The position numbers were made by a program, and so were the translations under genes. The notes under the pieces are model-generated. The model was not told the origin of the DNA. It saw only the letters and a program-made list of their open reading frames with translations, and did not search any database. DNA of 64,000 bases, taken from the NCBI RefSeq assembly GCF_027594745.1, contig NZ_CP110854.1, positions 2,738,501 to 2,802,500 on the forward strand. The letters run 5' to 3'. Below, piece by piece: positions 42,601 through 51,182 of the stretch. The stretch comes from Saprospira grandis. GTDB lineage: Bacteria > Bacteroidota > Bacteroidia > Chitinophagales > Saprospiraceae. The first letter of the stretch is position 1. Each line of letters begins with the position of its first letter.

Positions 42601-42639
42601 AAAAGACCGCCCTAAACCGACAGTTTAGGGCGGTCTTTA
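42601..42639. terminator. Strong hairpin terminator downstream of fabH
   Basis: AAAGACCGCCCTAAAC / GTTTAGGGCGGTCTTT, 16-bp stem with a tight loop; 20 nt beyond the fabH stop. Confidence 0.9.
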
Positions 42640-42658
42640 TACTAATGCCGAAGCGGCT

Positions 42659-43717
42659 TTACCACTCAATCAAGGCAGAGGCCCAGGTAAATCCACTACC
42701 AAAGGCGGCCAAACAAACCAAGTCGCCTTCTTTGATCTTGCCTTCTTCCCAAGCTTCGCAAAGCGCAATTGGAATAGAAGCCGCAGTGGTGTTCCCGTAT
42801 TTCTGAATGTTGTTGTAGACCTTATCATCGCTTAGGCCCATGCGTTTTTGTACAAACTGAGCAATGCGCAAATTCGCCTGATGCGGAATCAACATATCAA
42901 TTTCTTCTACTCCTCTTTGGTTGGCCTGTAGGGCTTCCATGATTACTTCAGGAAAACGAACTACAGCATTCTTAAAGACAAAGGGCCCGTCCATATTGGG
43001 GTAAATATGCCCAGCTTCTACCATCTCCGGCGTAATGAGCATAGAGTCCCAAGCACTATCCGTATGGAAGTCTTCGGTATCTCCCGTGAAAATTCCTCCA
43101 TGTGCACCCGGGTTAATATAAGCCAAACGCTCGGCATGCTCTCCCTGTGCATGCAAATGCGTAGACAAAATACCTTGGCCCTCTTTGGTAGTGGGTTGCA
43201 AAACAACAGCTCCCGCACCATCGCCAAAAATAACGGTCACATTACGGCCTCTGGTGCTAAAGTCTAAACCCGCAGAATGCGTCTCAGAACCTACCACCAA
43301 AATATTTTTATACATGCCCGTCTTGATAAACTGATCGGCTACCGATAAGCTATATACAAAACCAGAACATTGGTTGCGAATGTCTAAGGCGCCAATATGG
43401 CTCTTGATGCCCAATTCGCGCTGTAATAATACTCCACAACCAGGGAAGTAATAATCCGGACTCAAGGTCGCAAAAACAATAAAGTCAATATCGTCTTTGG
43501 TGATCCCCGCCCGCTCAATCGCAATTTCTGCAGCCTTTACCGCCTGTGTGGTGGTGTTCTCCTTATAACGATCTACATAACGGCGCTCCTTAATGCCGGT
43601 GCGCTCCTGAATCCACTCATCACTGGTCTCCATCACCTCTGTCAGGTCATTGTTGCTGATTACATTCTTGGGAACATAATGCCCAATTCCAGCTATTTTA
43701 CTGCGTACTTGCGTCAT
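42659..43717 (-). CDS. fabH: 3-oxoacyl-ACP synthase III (FabH)
   Basis: 352 residues, thiolase fold. The catalytic triad is C117 (DIRNQCSGFVYSL), H279 (IPHQANLRI) and N309 (YGNTTAASIP). It condenses acetyl-CoA or another acyl-CoA primer with malonyl-ACP to start fatty acid synthesis. It is slightly longer than the E. coli enzyme. Several FabH paralogues are common in this phylum, so it could instead prime a specialised product, but the triad and length fit housekeeping FabH. Confidence 0.94.
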   Translation of the reverse strand: MTQVRSKIAGIGHYVPKNVISNNDLTEVMETSDEWIQERTGIKERRYVDRYKENTTTQAVKAAEIAIERAGITKDDIDFIVFATLSPDYYFPGCGVLLQRELGIKSHIGALDIRNQCSGFVYSLSVADQFIKTGMYKNILVVGSETHSAGLDFSTRGRNVTVIFGDGAGAVVLQPTTKEGQGILSTHLHAQGEHAERLAYINPGAHGGIFTGDTEDFHTDSAWDSMLITPEMVEAGHIYPNMDGPFVFKNAVVRFPEVIMEALQANQRGVEEIDMLIPHQANLRIAQFVQKRMGLSDDKVYNNIQKYGNTTAASIPIALCEAWEEGKIKEGDLVCLAAFGSGFTWASALIEW

Positions 43718-43874
43718 AGTTTTTCTTTTTTTGTAGAATTTTGAAAAGCTCTGGGCGGCAAAAATAAGTTTTTTCTCCTTTTTGCTAAGATAAATTAAAC
43801 GCTAATTTCATATATAGTTTAAGATCAGCCAGATGAAGCCAATAGTTTTTTGCCCCAAGCCCCCTCCCCAATAC

Positions 43875-43911
43875 AAAAAAAGCGATTTAGCCCAATCGCT
43901 AAATCGCTTTC
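43875..43911 (-). terminator. Terminator after the small cysteine-motif membrane protein gene
   Basis: AAAGCGATTTAG / CTAAATCGCTTT stem with T run on the minus strand. Confidence 0.88.
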
Positions 43912-43929
43912 TATAGCATTCAAAAAGAC

Positions 43930-44142
43930 TTATGCCTCTTCTACTTCCGGAAGCTGACATTCCTCCTCTGGCTTGCGGCCACATACCGTGCATTCCCCAA
44001 TCTGATTCTTCAATAAAGGGTTGTTCTGTGCACATGTCCCCCGAAAATCCTCTCCCACAAAAATTTTGCGGATGTTAATGAGGAGAAAAGCAAGAATAAG
44101 TGCCCCAAATGCTACGGCTATGGTCAATAAATTGCTCATCAT
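43930..44142 (-). CDS. Small membrane protein with C-terminal cysteine motif
   Basis: 70 residues from MMSNLLTIAVAFGALILAF; one transmembrane segment (residues 5-24) then FRGTCAQNNPLLKNQIGECTVCG and EEEC. The CxnCxxC pattern after a single helix is a recurring small Bacteroidota protein of unknown role, possibly metal- or haem-related. The frame stays open 18 codons upstream without signal features. It has its own terminator. Confidence 0.75.
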   Translation of the reverse strand: MMSNLLTIAVAFGALILAFLLINIRKIFVGEDFRGTCAQNNPLLKNQIGECTVCGRKPEEECQLPEVEEA

Positions 44143-44228
44143 AAGCGCTATGTTTTTATAAATGATGTCCTTATAAACTAGCGCAAAACTAAGCATTTTT
44201 TAGCGAAAAGTCGGCTTTTTAGATTTCC

Positions 44229-44585
44229 TTAATCTTCCTCCTCCTCATCATCCCAATCAAAGTCGTCTTCTTCGTCATCATCGTCATCATCATCATCATC
44301 ATCATCGTCATCATCATCGTCATCGTCATCATCGTCCTCATCCCAGTCAAAATCCTCTTCTTCCGCTTCTTCTTCCGCCGCCATTTCAACAACATCCTCT
44401 TCCACCACCACAGTTTCCTCTACAACTGCCTCTTCCTGAGGAGCTTCTACTTCAGCAACTTCTTCTAGCGGTTTTTCTTCTTCCTGACCGCCTATTTGGG
44501 CCGTAGAAAATTGCACTTTGGTCAATCCTCGCTTAAAAAATTTGGCTCTCTCTTCCTTAGAACGGCGCGATACTAATTTTTTCAT
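44229..44585 (-). CDS. Small protein with basic head and poly-aspartate tail
   Basis: 118 residues. The first 30 are basic (MKKLVSRRSKEERAKFFKRG), the middle is E/V-rich (EEVAEVEAPQEEAVVEETVV), and the last 45 are almost all aspartate with DFDWD units. The poly-D tract is encoded by alternating GAT/GAC, so it may vary in length by slippage. No family was recognised. Possible roles are cation buffering or mimicry of nucleic acid. A genuine gene is likely because codon use and the start context are normal. Confidence 0.65.
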   Translation of the reverse strand: MKKLVSRRSKEERAKFFKRGLTKVQFSTAQIGGQEEEKPLEEVAEVEAPQEEAVVEETVVVEEDVVEMAAEEEAEEEDFDWDEDDDDDDDDDDDDDDDDDDDDDEEDDFDWDDEEEED

Positions 44586-44759
44586 TTCCTTTAGTTTTTT
44601 TCGTGAAAAGCAACAGCAGTTGCCTGAGTTTGTTTGCCAAACAAATTAGGAAAAAAAAATGGCTTATCTGTTTTATCTGCTGATAAATCTATTCAGCGCT
44701 TTAGATTATGTAACTCCTCTTTATTTTAACCAAATTTATGTTGGTTGTTCTGTTTTTTA
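44586..44759. other. Gap without recognised gene before element copy 16
   Basis: AT-rich intergenic DNA upstream of the acidic protein gene; no ORF, hairpin or promoter that I can defend. Together with 44900-45159 (also without a clear gene) it flanks element copy 16. Confidence 0.5.
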
Positions 44760-44899
44760 GGGGCTGCCCCTGCGGCCTTTCAGGCCTTGGGTCGGGCTGT
44801 GTCAGGGCTCGCAGGTCTGCTCGGCCCTGCAGTTTTTTCGCTACGCTCAAAAACTTTGGTCTGCGGCTGCGCCGCCCCCTTTTCCATCCCTCATCCGCT
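44760..44899 (+). repeat. Structured GC-rich interspersed element, copy 16 (subtype B)
   Basis: Forward copy. AGGG/CCCT helix, variable hairpin AGTTTTT / AAAAACT with CGCTACGCTC loop, second hairpin GCGGC-tgc-GCCGC. The 3-prime arm of the outer helix is decayed (CTCATCC rather than CTCAGCC). Confidence 0.84.
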
Positions 44900-45159
44900 C
44901 ATCATTGGCCCTTCTCTTTGGCTTTTTCTTCGGCCCTCTTTTCCTTTTTTTTAAGGCAAAAAAGGCCTTTTGCCCCTTTTTTAAGCCAAAACCCCTTGTT
45001 TTTATCATTATTTTGACTAAAAACTGGAAATCTATTTACTTTTTGCGTATAAAATAACTAACTTGTCTTATCTCTTAGATGTTGAGCAGCATAAAGGTAT
45101 GGGCGTTTCACAATTTTATCTGCCCCTTTACAAAATCCTGCTCTTTAGACTGAAGTCTT

Positions 45160-48024
45160 ATGATTGTACGTTTTGGTTTGAGCCTGCAAGAGCAAATTTT
45201 TCCGCTCTGGGAAGAAGGCATCGATTATAGTTGTGGCCCACAACAACTCATTGAGTTCCTAGAGGAACAGTTGGGCATTGGTTATCCTGATAATAAGGCC
45301 TTTTTGCGCGTAGAGCAATATCGGCAACTCCTCGCTTTGTATCTAGAAAAACATAAGGAGGCCTTTTTTGCCGCCTCTTTTTCTGCAGATCCATTAGCTA
45401 CCGCCCAAGCACTGCTCGATCGCCGAGATGAACTCTATCTCTCTAGCTGGGATTTTGCAATCAGAACCCAAATGCCTAGCCGCTTGCGTACGCTAGCCGA
45501 ATTAGAACGGCTGCTCCAACGCCAAGAGGAAATTCAACTCGCCCCCGCTTTTGCCGAGCGCTTCCGCCAGGTCTTTTCTTATATCGAAAAGGGCCGAAAA
45601 CAACCCATTTCTAAGTTGTTGCTGCAAGAAGCCGAAACCCTCTGGCCCCCTTACTGGCAGCGCTTCTTTGAACTGATGAAGCAGGAGGGCGTCCTGATTG
45701 AAAATTTAGCCGAACCCCAACCCCTAGCCAATAAACAGTTGGGCCAATTGCAAGCCCGCCTGCTCGGCCAAGAAATCCCTAAAGCCAATACCGAAAAAGC
45801 CGACGGCTCTATTTTGGTCCTCAAAGCAGAGAGCGAAGCCTATGCCGCCGCTTATTTGGCCAAGCTTTTTGCCCAAATGCCCGACCTAAAACCGCTTTGC
45901 CTACTCTCTAATAAAAATAGAGCTTTAGATAATGCATTGGTCCAAGAAGGCTTGCCCTCTTTTGGGGTAGAATCAGCCTCTCTAGCCCGACCCAGCCTGC
46001 AAATTCTTAAGCTCATTAGCTCTTTTCTCTGGCAACCCCTCAATCCTTATCGCTTACTGGAGTTTTTGTCTCTCCCCAATATTCCGCTGCATAAGGGCCT
46101 AGCGGTTAAATTAGCAGAGTCTATTTCTGAAAAACCTGGCCTCTTTAGCGCCCTCTGGTTTCGCAAAAAAGAGGAGTTCGTCCAAGATATGAAGGCCCAA
46201 ATCGAAAGAGCAGGCCCCCGCATTGCCAAAAAACTAGAAGCAGAACTGGCCCAGGCCGAAAAAGATTATAGCTTCTGGTTCGAACGCCGCCGCTACGACT
46301 CTCGCCAATTATTACCCGTCCGAGAATTAGTCGAAATTTTCGATTACCTCCGCCTTTGGGCCCTCAAATTGGTGGATGAGCAAAAGAAACAAGTTGATAA
46401 GATTGATAAAAAACTCAATAAATCAGATCTAGAAGAGGCCAAGGAACAACAACTAGAACGCCAAAGAGAAGAAATTTTGGCGGCCCAAAAACCCATTCTC
46501 CGCCTCTATGAACAAGCTGGCCGCCTCCTGCTTTTACTGCAAAGTTTGGCCAAAAAGGAACAAGGAGTGGGCTACCTACAACTCGAACGCCTGGTTAAAC
46601 AGGTCAACCAAGCCGTAGCCATTCCTTTCCGCCCTAGCGAATTGGGCCATGCGCCCTTTGTCTATGAACCCGCCGCAATTGTGGGCAATAGCCCTCAGCT
46701 GCTTTGGTGGAATTTTGTCGACCCACAGCGAAATATTGGCTTTGAACGCTGGTATAAGCAAGAAAGGGCTTATCTGGAAAAAAGAGCAATTGAGCTGGAG
46801 ACCTTGAGCCAAATTAACTTGCGCAATATCTGGCAACGCATCCGCCCAATCTTATACTGTAGAGAACAACTCATTTTGGTCCTTCCCGCCAAAGTAGAAG
46901 GCCGAGAACAACATCCTCACCCGCTCTGGGGCGATATGCAGGCCCTTTTTGGCGATTTGCTCGATAGCTTTAGTATTCAACTAGAAGAGGCCAAAAGCTC
47001 TACTTATTTTCAACAGTATTTTGAGCTGGCCCAAGAAGAAAAATTGCGGCCTAGCCCACTTAAGTCGCCCTCGCCTTATATCCGTTTGGGCCAACAAGAA
47101 GGAGGCGCTGGCCTGCTCAGCGAACGAAAAAATGAGTCCTTTAGCTCTTTAGATAAGCTGTTTTATTATCCTTACCAATGGGTGTTCCGCTACCTGATTG
47201 GCCTAAATAAGTCTTCTATTTTGCAGGTCTCTAGCGAAAATCGCCTAAAAGGGAATTTATCGCATGTGCTTTTTGAACGCCTCTTTGATCTGATGGTGGA
47301 AGAGCCTAAAACTTGGAGCAAAACAGAATTAGAAGCTTGGATTGATAAAACTTTACCGACAATTATTGAACGAGAAGGAGCGGTTTTGCTAATGTATGGC
47401 AAAGAGGCCGACCGCATCAGTTTTATCAATAAAATGAAGTTTTCTGCCTGGACCCTCATTTCGGCTATTCAGCGGAATGGCTGGAGCGTGAAAGCTTCTG
47501 AAATGGCCGTAGAAGGCGAACTTTGTGGCCAAAAAATTAAAGGTATTGCCGATTTGGTCCTTTATCGAGAACGGAATGGCCAAGCAGAAACTGCTGTTTT
47601 GGACCTCAAGTGGAAGGGCAAGAGTTTTTATCGCCAAAGTCTACAAAATAATGATGATTTGCAGCTGGTGGTTTACTCTAAGTTCCTTTCTGAACAAGAA
47701 GGACAATGGGCCCATAGTGGTTATTATATTATTAGCGAGGGAATTATTTTGTCTCGAAATAACCAAGCCTTTGCAGAAGCCGAGGCCGTTTCTCCCGAAA
47801 TTGATGCGATCCAACAACAAAGCAAAACTTGGCAGGAGATGGAGAATACTTACCTCTGGAGAATGCAACAACTTCAAGAGGGCCAAATTGAGCTGCGCAA
47901 TGAACATACGCAATCTGCCTTAGAAGAAATTTTGCAGTCGCAAGGGTTGCTAGACCTTTTAGAAATGCGCCAAGAATCGGCCAAATATGATATTTATAGA
48001 GTGTTGGTCCAACCCATGGCTTAA
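45160..48024 (+). CDS. AddB-like PD-(D/E)XK nuclease family protein
   Basis: 954 residues. The long N-terminal part has UvrD-like helicase remnants without a clear Walker A (SILVLKAESEAYAAAYLAKLF, PLCLLSNKNRALDNAL). The C-terminal nuclease begins FSSLDKLFYYPYQWVFRYLIGL, then LKGNLSHVLFERLFD (H in the QhxxE-type region), EGELCGQKIKGIADLVLY and the catalytic VLDLKWKGKSFYRQSL (D-x-K). The arrangement is that of AddB/RexB: inactive helicase plus nuclease, partner of AddA in double-strand break processing. No addA lies next to it in the window. Confidence 0.85.
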   Translation: MIVRFGLSLQEQIFPLWEEGIDYSCGPQQLIEFLEEQLGIGYPDNKAFLRVEQYRQLLALYLEKHKEAFFAASFSADPLATAQALLDRRDELYLSSWDFAIRTQMPSRLRTLAELERLLQRQEEIQLAPAFAERFRQVFSYIEKGRKQPISKLLLQEAETLWPPYWQRFFELMKQEGVLIENLAEPQPLANKQLGQLQARLLGQEIPKANTEKADGSILVLKAESEAYAAAYLAKLFAQMPDLKPLCLLSNKNRALDNALVQEGLPSFGVESASLARPSLQILKLISSFLWQPLNPYRLLEFLSLPNIPLHKGLAVKLAESISEKPGLFSALWFRKKEEFVQDMKAQIERAGPRIAKKLEAELAQAEKDYSFWFERRRYDSRQLLPVRELVEIFDYLRLWALKLVDEQKKQVDKIDKKLNKSDLEEAKEQQLERQREEILAAQKPILRLYEQAGRLLLLLQSLAKKEQGVGYLQLERLVKQVNQAVAIPFRPSELGHAPFVYEPAAIVGNSPQLLWWNFVDPQRNIGFERWYKQERAYLEKRAIELETLSQINLRNIWQRIRPILYCREQLILVLPAKVEGREQHPHPLWGDMQALFGDLLDSFSIQLEEAKSSTYFQQYFELAQEEKLRPSPLKSPSPYIRLGQQEGGAGLLSERKNESFSSLDKLFYYPYQWVFRYLIGLNKSSILQVSSENRLKGNLSHVLFERLFDLMVEEPKTWSKTELEAWIDKTLPTIIEREGAVLLMYGKEADRISFINKMKFSAWTLISAIQRNGWSVKASEMAVEGELCGQKIKGIADLVLYRERNGQAETAVLDLKWKGKSFYRQSLQNNDDLQLVVYSKFLSEQEGQWAHSGYYIISEGIILSRNNQAFAEAEAVSPEIDAIQQQSKTWQEMENTYLWRMQQLQEGQIELRNEHTQSALEEILQSQGLLDLLEMRQESAKYDIYRVLVQPMA

Positions 48025-48045
48025 GTAAAAATGAAGTTCTATTTT

Positions 48046-48078
48046 GGCGCCTCCATTTGAAGAAGGCGCCTTTTTTTT
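48046..48078 (+). terminator. Terminator after the AddB-like gene
   Basis: GGCGCC ... GGCGCC stem extended by tccatttgaagaa loop pairing, followed by eight T; 22 nt after the stop. Confidence 0.75.
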
Positions 48079-48106
48079 GCAATTTTGTTTGCCGCCAAGC
48101 GTATCT

Positions 48107-48248
48107 TGGCCCAGCGCTGCGGAGTGGGTGGCCGAAGGCCAGACCGAGTTTTTTGAGCGTAGCGAAAAAAACGAAGGGCCGAGCGAACAGCGAGCCCCGC
48201 AGCATAGCGGCGGCCGACCTAGCCGAAGGCTAGCCGGCCGCGGGCCCC
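48107..48248 (-). repeat. Structured GC-rich interspersed element, copy 17 (subtype C)
   Basis: Reverse copy ending 17 nt before the next start codon. On the minus strand: GGCCC/GGGCC, GCTGCGG/CCGCAGC, variable hairpin GTTTTTT / AAAAAAC with CGCTACGCTC loop, second hairpin TGGCC-ttc-GGCCA, core variant GCTCGC-TGTTC-GCTCGG. Confidence 0.88.
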
Positions 48249-48265
48249 AAAAAAACAGAAGAATT

Positions 48266-48913
48266 ATGCAAAAATGGATATGGATTTGGGCTTTGGCCCT
48301 TTGTTTTTCCTGCCAAACAGAAAACCCCCAAAAAGAAACTGTAGCCCACCCAAAAGCAGAAAGCGATAGTTTATTGCCTGCCGCCAGAGCCTTGAAAAGC
48401 AATCGGGCAAAATCTTTTGAGGCCTACTGCTTTTTTGAAGGAGACGACCCACAAAATCAGCTGGATAGCTTGGCCGCTGCTGCTTGGTGGGCCCAAATGC
48501 AGCAGGAAGAGGGCTGGCATCAGGCCAAAAATTTACTGAAAGAAAAAGGCGGAGGCCCCTTGGGTGCAGAATGGAACGCCAATACCGATTTGTATGTCTT
48601 GCTCCGTTTTCCAGCAGACTATAATGGCGATTTTCGCTTGAGTTACGGAACCCTAGAGCAAGATTTTAAGGGCGAACCCTATCGACAGGCAGAGGGGCTT
48701 TTGCTTTTCCGTTTGCCACAGGAAATTTGGGTCATGAAAGCCAGCCAACAGCCCCAGCCCAAGGATTATCCTCTCCTTTTTTCTGAAGAAGAAATGCAAG
48801 TACATGCCGAGGATCCCGCTATTTTTCGGGCGGCCGAGTTCTTGCCAATACGTATATATTATAAGGGGGAGCTATTCCGTAGTTTCTACCTGCGCTTTGC
48901 TTATGGCGAGTAG
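48266..48913 (+). CDS. Unrecognised lipoprotein
   Basis: 215 residues from MQKWIWIWALALCFSC, a lipoprotein signal (C16); the frame extends upstream through element copy 17, which is rejected. The mature part is helical then beta (GDFRLSYGTLEQDFKG, LFRLPQEIWVMKASQQ) with no family recognised. Its 3-prime end overlaps the convergent esterase gene by 42 nt (48872-48913), which is unusual in this otherwise spaced region. Confidence 0.75.
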   Translation: MQKWIWIWALALCFSCQTENPQKETVAHPKAESDSLLPAARALKSNRAKSFEAYCFFEGDDPQNQLDSLAAAAWWAQMQQEEGWHQAKNLLKEKGGGPLGAEWNANTDLYVLLRFPADYNGDFRLSYGTLEQDFKGEPYRQAEGLLLFRLPQEIWVMKASQQPQPKDYPLLFSEEEMQVHAEDPAIFRAAEFLPIRIYYKGELFRSFYLRFAYGE

Positions 48914-49798
48914 CCAATTGCGTAAATATTCGCCTTGGCCTTTTCGCTTTTTGGCTTTGTAGTACCATTTTGCGGTAACGGCCAGGTGGCTGGCGCCTCG
49001 GATGCAATAAAAAGAGTAGGGGAGGCCCTCTTGCTCTAGGCTGCGGGCAAAAGAGGCAGAAGCTCGAAAATCGACCAAGCCATCTCGGTTGCCATGTAAT
49101 AAAAGAGCGGGGAAGTTGTCTTGGGCATCGATTAAATAAACGGGATTGGCCAATTTGAAATTAACCGATTGCTTGCTTCCCGCATATTGCCGCAGGGGCA
49201 AACTTGGCTCCATCTGATTGAGGTCTAAAGCGCCAGCAATAGAAAAAAATCCGCTAATATTTGCGCTGTTCAGGCCCAAATTGGCTAGCCGTTCTTGGTC
49301 GTAGGCCAAAAGAGCGGCCAGGTTTCCCCCTGCAGAGCTTCCGCCAATAATCCATTGGCTTTGGGGAAGCGAAATGCCCCAATGCTTGCTGGCGGCTAAA
49401 ATAGCCTGGTCAATATCGAGCTGTAAATCTTCTTGGCAATAATCGGGGGCCAAGCGATAGGCGGGCATCACCAAACGGTAACCCAAATCGGTAAATAGTT
49501 GGGCCAAATGCTGATGCTGCTCGGGCTTGCCCGTTCGCCAAGCGCCACCATGCACATAAAAAATAATGGGGGCTTGTTTGGCACCGCCCAACGGCTCGTA
49601 GAGCCAAAGATACTGCCGCTCTTCTGGACCATATTGAAGGCGTTGCCGCTCTGCCTGGGCAGGAGCTTGCCGATTGAGCCGAAAAGCGTGAACGGGATAA
49701 GCGAGTACTTCCCAAATGCTGCCCGAGGTTTTGTTCTGGGCCCAACTGCTGGCCGAAAAGGCCAAAAAAAAGAGCAAAAAGTAAAATTTCAGTTTCAT
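48872..49798 (-). CDS. Secreted alpha/beta hydrolase (esterase/lipase, BD-FAE-like)
   Basis: 308 residues with a signal peptide (MKLKFYFLLFFLAFSASSWAQ). Hormone-sensitive-lipase-type signature: HGGAW at 83-87, YRLAPDY, nucleophile S155 in GGSSAGGN, acid in LLLHGNRDGLVDF and histidine in GASHLAV. It is a likely periplasmic or secreted carboxylesterase of unknown substrate. It overlaps the convergent lipoprotein gene by 42 nt at its end. Confidence 0.9.
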   Translation of the reverse strand: MKLKFYFLLFFLAFSASSWAQNKTSGSIWEVLAYPVHAFRLNRQAPAQAERQRLQYGPEERQYLWLYEPLGGAKQAPIIFYVHGGAWRTGKPEQHQHLAQLFTDLGYRLVMPAYRLAPDYCQEDLQLDIDQAILAASKHWGISLPQSQWIIGGSSAGGNLAALLAYDQERLANLGLNSANISGFFSIAGALDLNQMEPSLPLRQYAGSKQSVNFKLANPVYLIDAQDNFPALLLHGNRDGLVDFRASASFARSLEQEGLPYSFYCIRGASHLAVTAKWYYKAKKRKGQGEYLRNWLLAISKAQVETTE

Positions 49799-49860
49799 TG
49801 AACAACTGTTTAGTTTTTACTTTTTGCTCCACAAAGAAAGCACCAAAAATAGCTAGGAAA

Positions 49861-50142
49861 TCAATCTTCAAATCGAAGTTGATAGGGCCGTTGCATTTGG
49901 GCGGCCAGCTCGCCTAAAGAGAAGGCCCCAAAGAAGCGGTAAAACTCTTTGCCCTCAAAAAAAACGAGGAGCAGCGGGACCGAAAAGGCGTTGTGCTGGG
50001 CGGCTCGCTCGGGCTCAGTCATACAATCAATGACCTCTAGTTCCATTTTGGGATAATGCTCGGCCACAAACTCCGAAAGTTTGGGCAAAAGGGCATGGCA
50101 AACCCCACATTGGGGTTGCGTGAAGTAGAGAAATTTATCCAT
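49861..50142 (-). CDS. Thioredoxin-fold protein
   Basis: 93 residues, about the size of a minimal thioredoxin. The active site CGVC is at 12-15 in FTQPQCGVCHALLPKL, and the cis-proline region is FSVPLLLVFFEG. The CGVC motif differs from the canonical CGPC, so the redox potential may differ. No signal peptide, so cytosolic. It lies just upstream of the esterase gene on the same strand. Confidence 0.88.
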   Translation of the reverse strand: MDKFLYFTQPQCGVCHALLPKLSEFVAEHYPKMELEVIDCMTEPERAAQHNAFSVPLLLVFFEGKEFYRFFGAFSLGELAAQMQRPYQLRFED

Positions 50143-50154
50143 CTTATTGCAGTT

Positions 50155-50191
50155 AAAAAGGGCTGACTCTAAGAAGAGTCAGCCCTTTTTT
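50155..50191. terminator. Hairpin terminator between thioredoxin-like and hydrolase genes
   Basis: AAAGGGCTGACTCT / AGAGTCAGCCCTTT stem, 4-nt loop, A and T runs. Confidence 0.9.
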
Positions 50192-50211
50192 GAGTCAAAA
50201 GACCATCAAAT

Positions 50212-50973
50212 TTAGTTCTGATGGGCCAAAAAAGCACTCAAAATGCGGTTAAACTCATCAGGACGCTCCATCATTGGGGCATGTCCACATTTATCGATGT
50301 AATATAGCTGAGATTTCTCAATTCCTTTGTGAAAATCCTCACCAACAAAAGGGGGCGTAATGCGGTCTTGCTTTCCCCAAATGAGCAAAGTAGGAACCTT
50401 AATATTATGTAGGCGATTTTCTACATTATCACGAATTGCAGAACGGGCACAGGCGACGACGCGGATGGCTTTTTCGTTATTGTTGACAATCTCGAAAAGG
50501 CTGTCTACTAACTCTTTGCTAGCTGTAGCGGGATCGTAGAAGGTATATTCTGCTTTGCGCTCAATAAAAGTATAGCTTTTCCGCTTGGGAAAGGTGTTGC
50601 CCAAAGTGTTCTCAAAAAGTCCAGAGCTACCTGTTAGAATAAGGCTTTTTAGGCGATCTTGCTCTTCTAGGGCCATAAATAGGCTGACGTGCCCACCCAA
50701 AGAATTGCCCAAAACGTGCATTTTTTCTGTCTCGCCTTTGGCTTCTAGAAACTCGACCACATAATTCTTAAGATAGCCCACAGAAAGCTCTCTTAGTGGT
50801 GCTTCATAGATAGGAAGTACAGGGACCAAAATGCGGTAATCCTTGCGAAAGTGTTCGATAATAGTACCGAAGTTACTAAGGGCCCCAAAAAGACCGTGCA
50901 AAAGCAAAAGGGTTTCCCCTTGTCCTTCTTCTATATATTGGAACTTTCCTAGCTCCTTGACTTTGTAGTCCAT
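50212..50973 (-). CDS. Alpha/beta hydrolase
   Basis: 253 residues, cytosolic. Landmarks are LLLLHGLFGALSNF, nucleophile S91 in GNSLGGH, acid in LIWGKQDRITPP, and histidine in IDKCGHAPMMERP. The nucleophile elbow has N in place of the usual H before S. It resembles MhpC/BioH-like or DUF-type esterases in Bacteroidota; substrate unknown. It has its own terminator and a 209-nt upstream gap. Confidence 0.9.
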   Translation of the reverse strand: MDYKVKELGKFQYIEEGQGETLLLLHGLFGALSNFGTIIEHFRKDYRILVPVLPIYEAPLRELSVGYLKNYVVEFLEAKGETEKMHVLGNSLGGHVSLFMALEEQDRLKSLILTGSSGLFENTLGNTFPKRKSYTFIERKAEYTFYDPATASKELVDSLFEIVNNNEKAIRVVACARSAIRDNVENRLHNIKVPTLLIWGKQDRITPPFVGEDFHKGIEKSQLYYIDKCGHAPMMERPDEFNRILSAFLAHQN

Positions 50974-51182
50974 AACTGAGAAATTCTTATGTTACTGATA
51001 ATCAATTAAAAAGGCCCTAAAGGGGCCTTAATTGGCCTCAAAAATACATCTTTTAGATTAGTTATGGACCGCAAACCCCTATTTTATATTAAAAAACTTT
51101 GATTTCTTTTATCTTACTGCAGGAGTACAAGCCTAAAAAAAGGCTATTTTCGCCCATCCTTTTATAGACCAAAATTGATATC

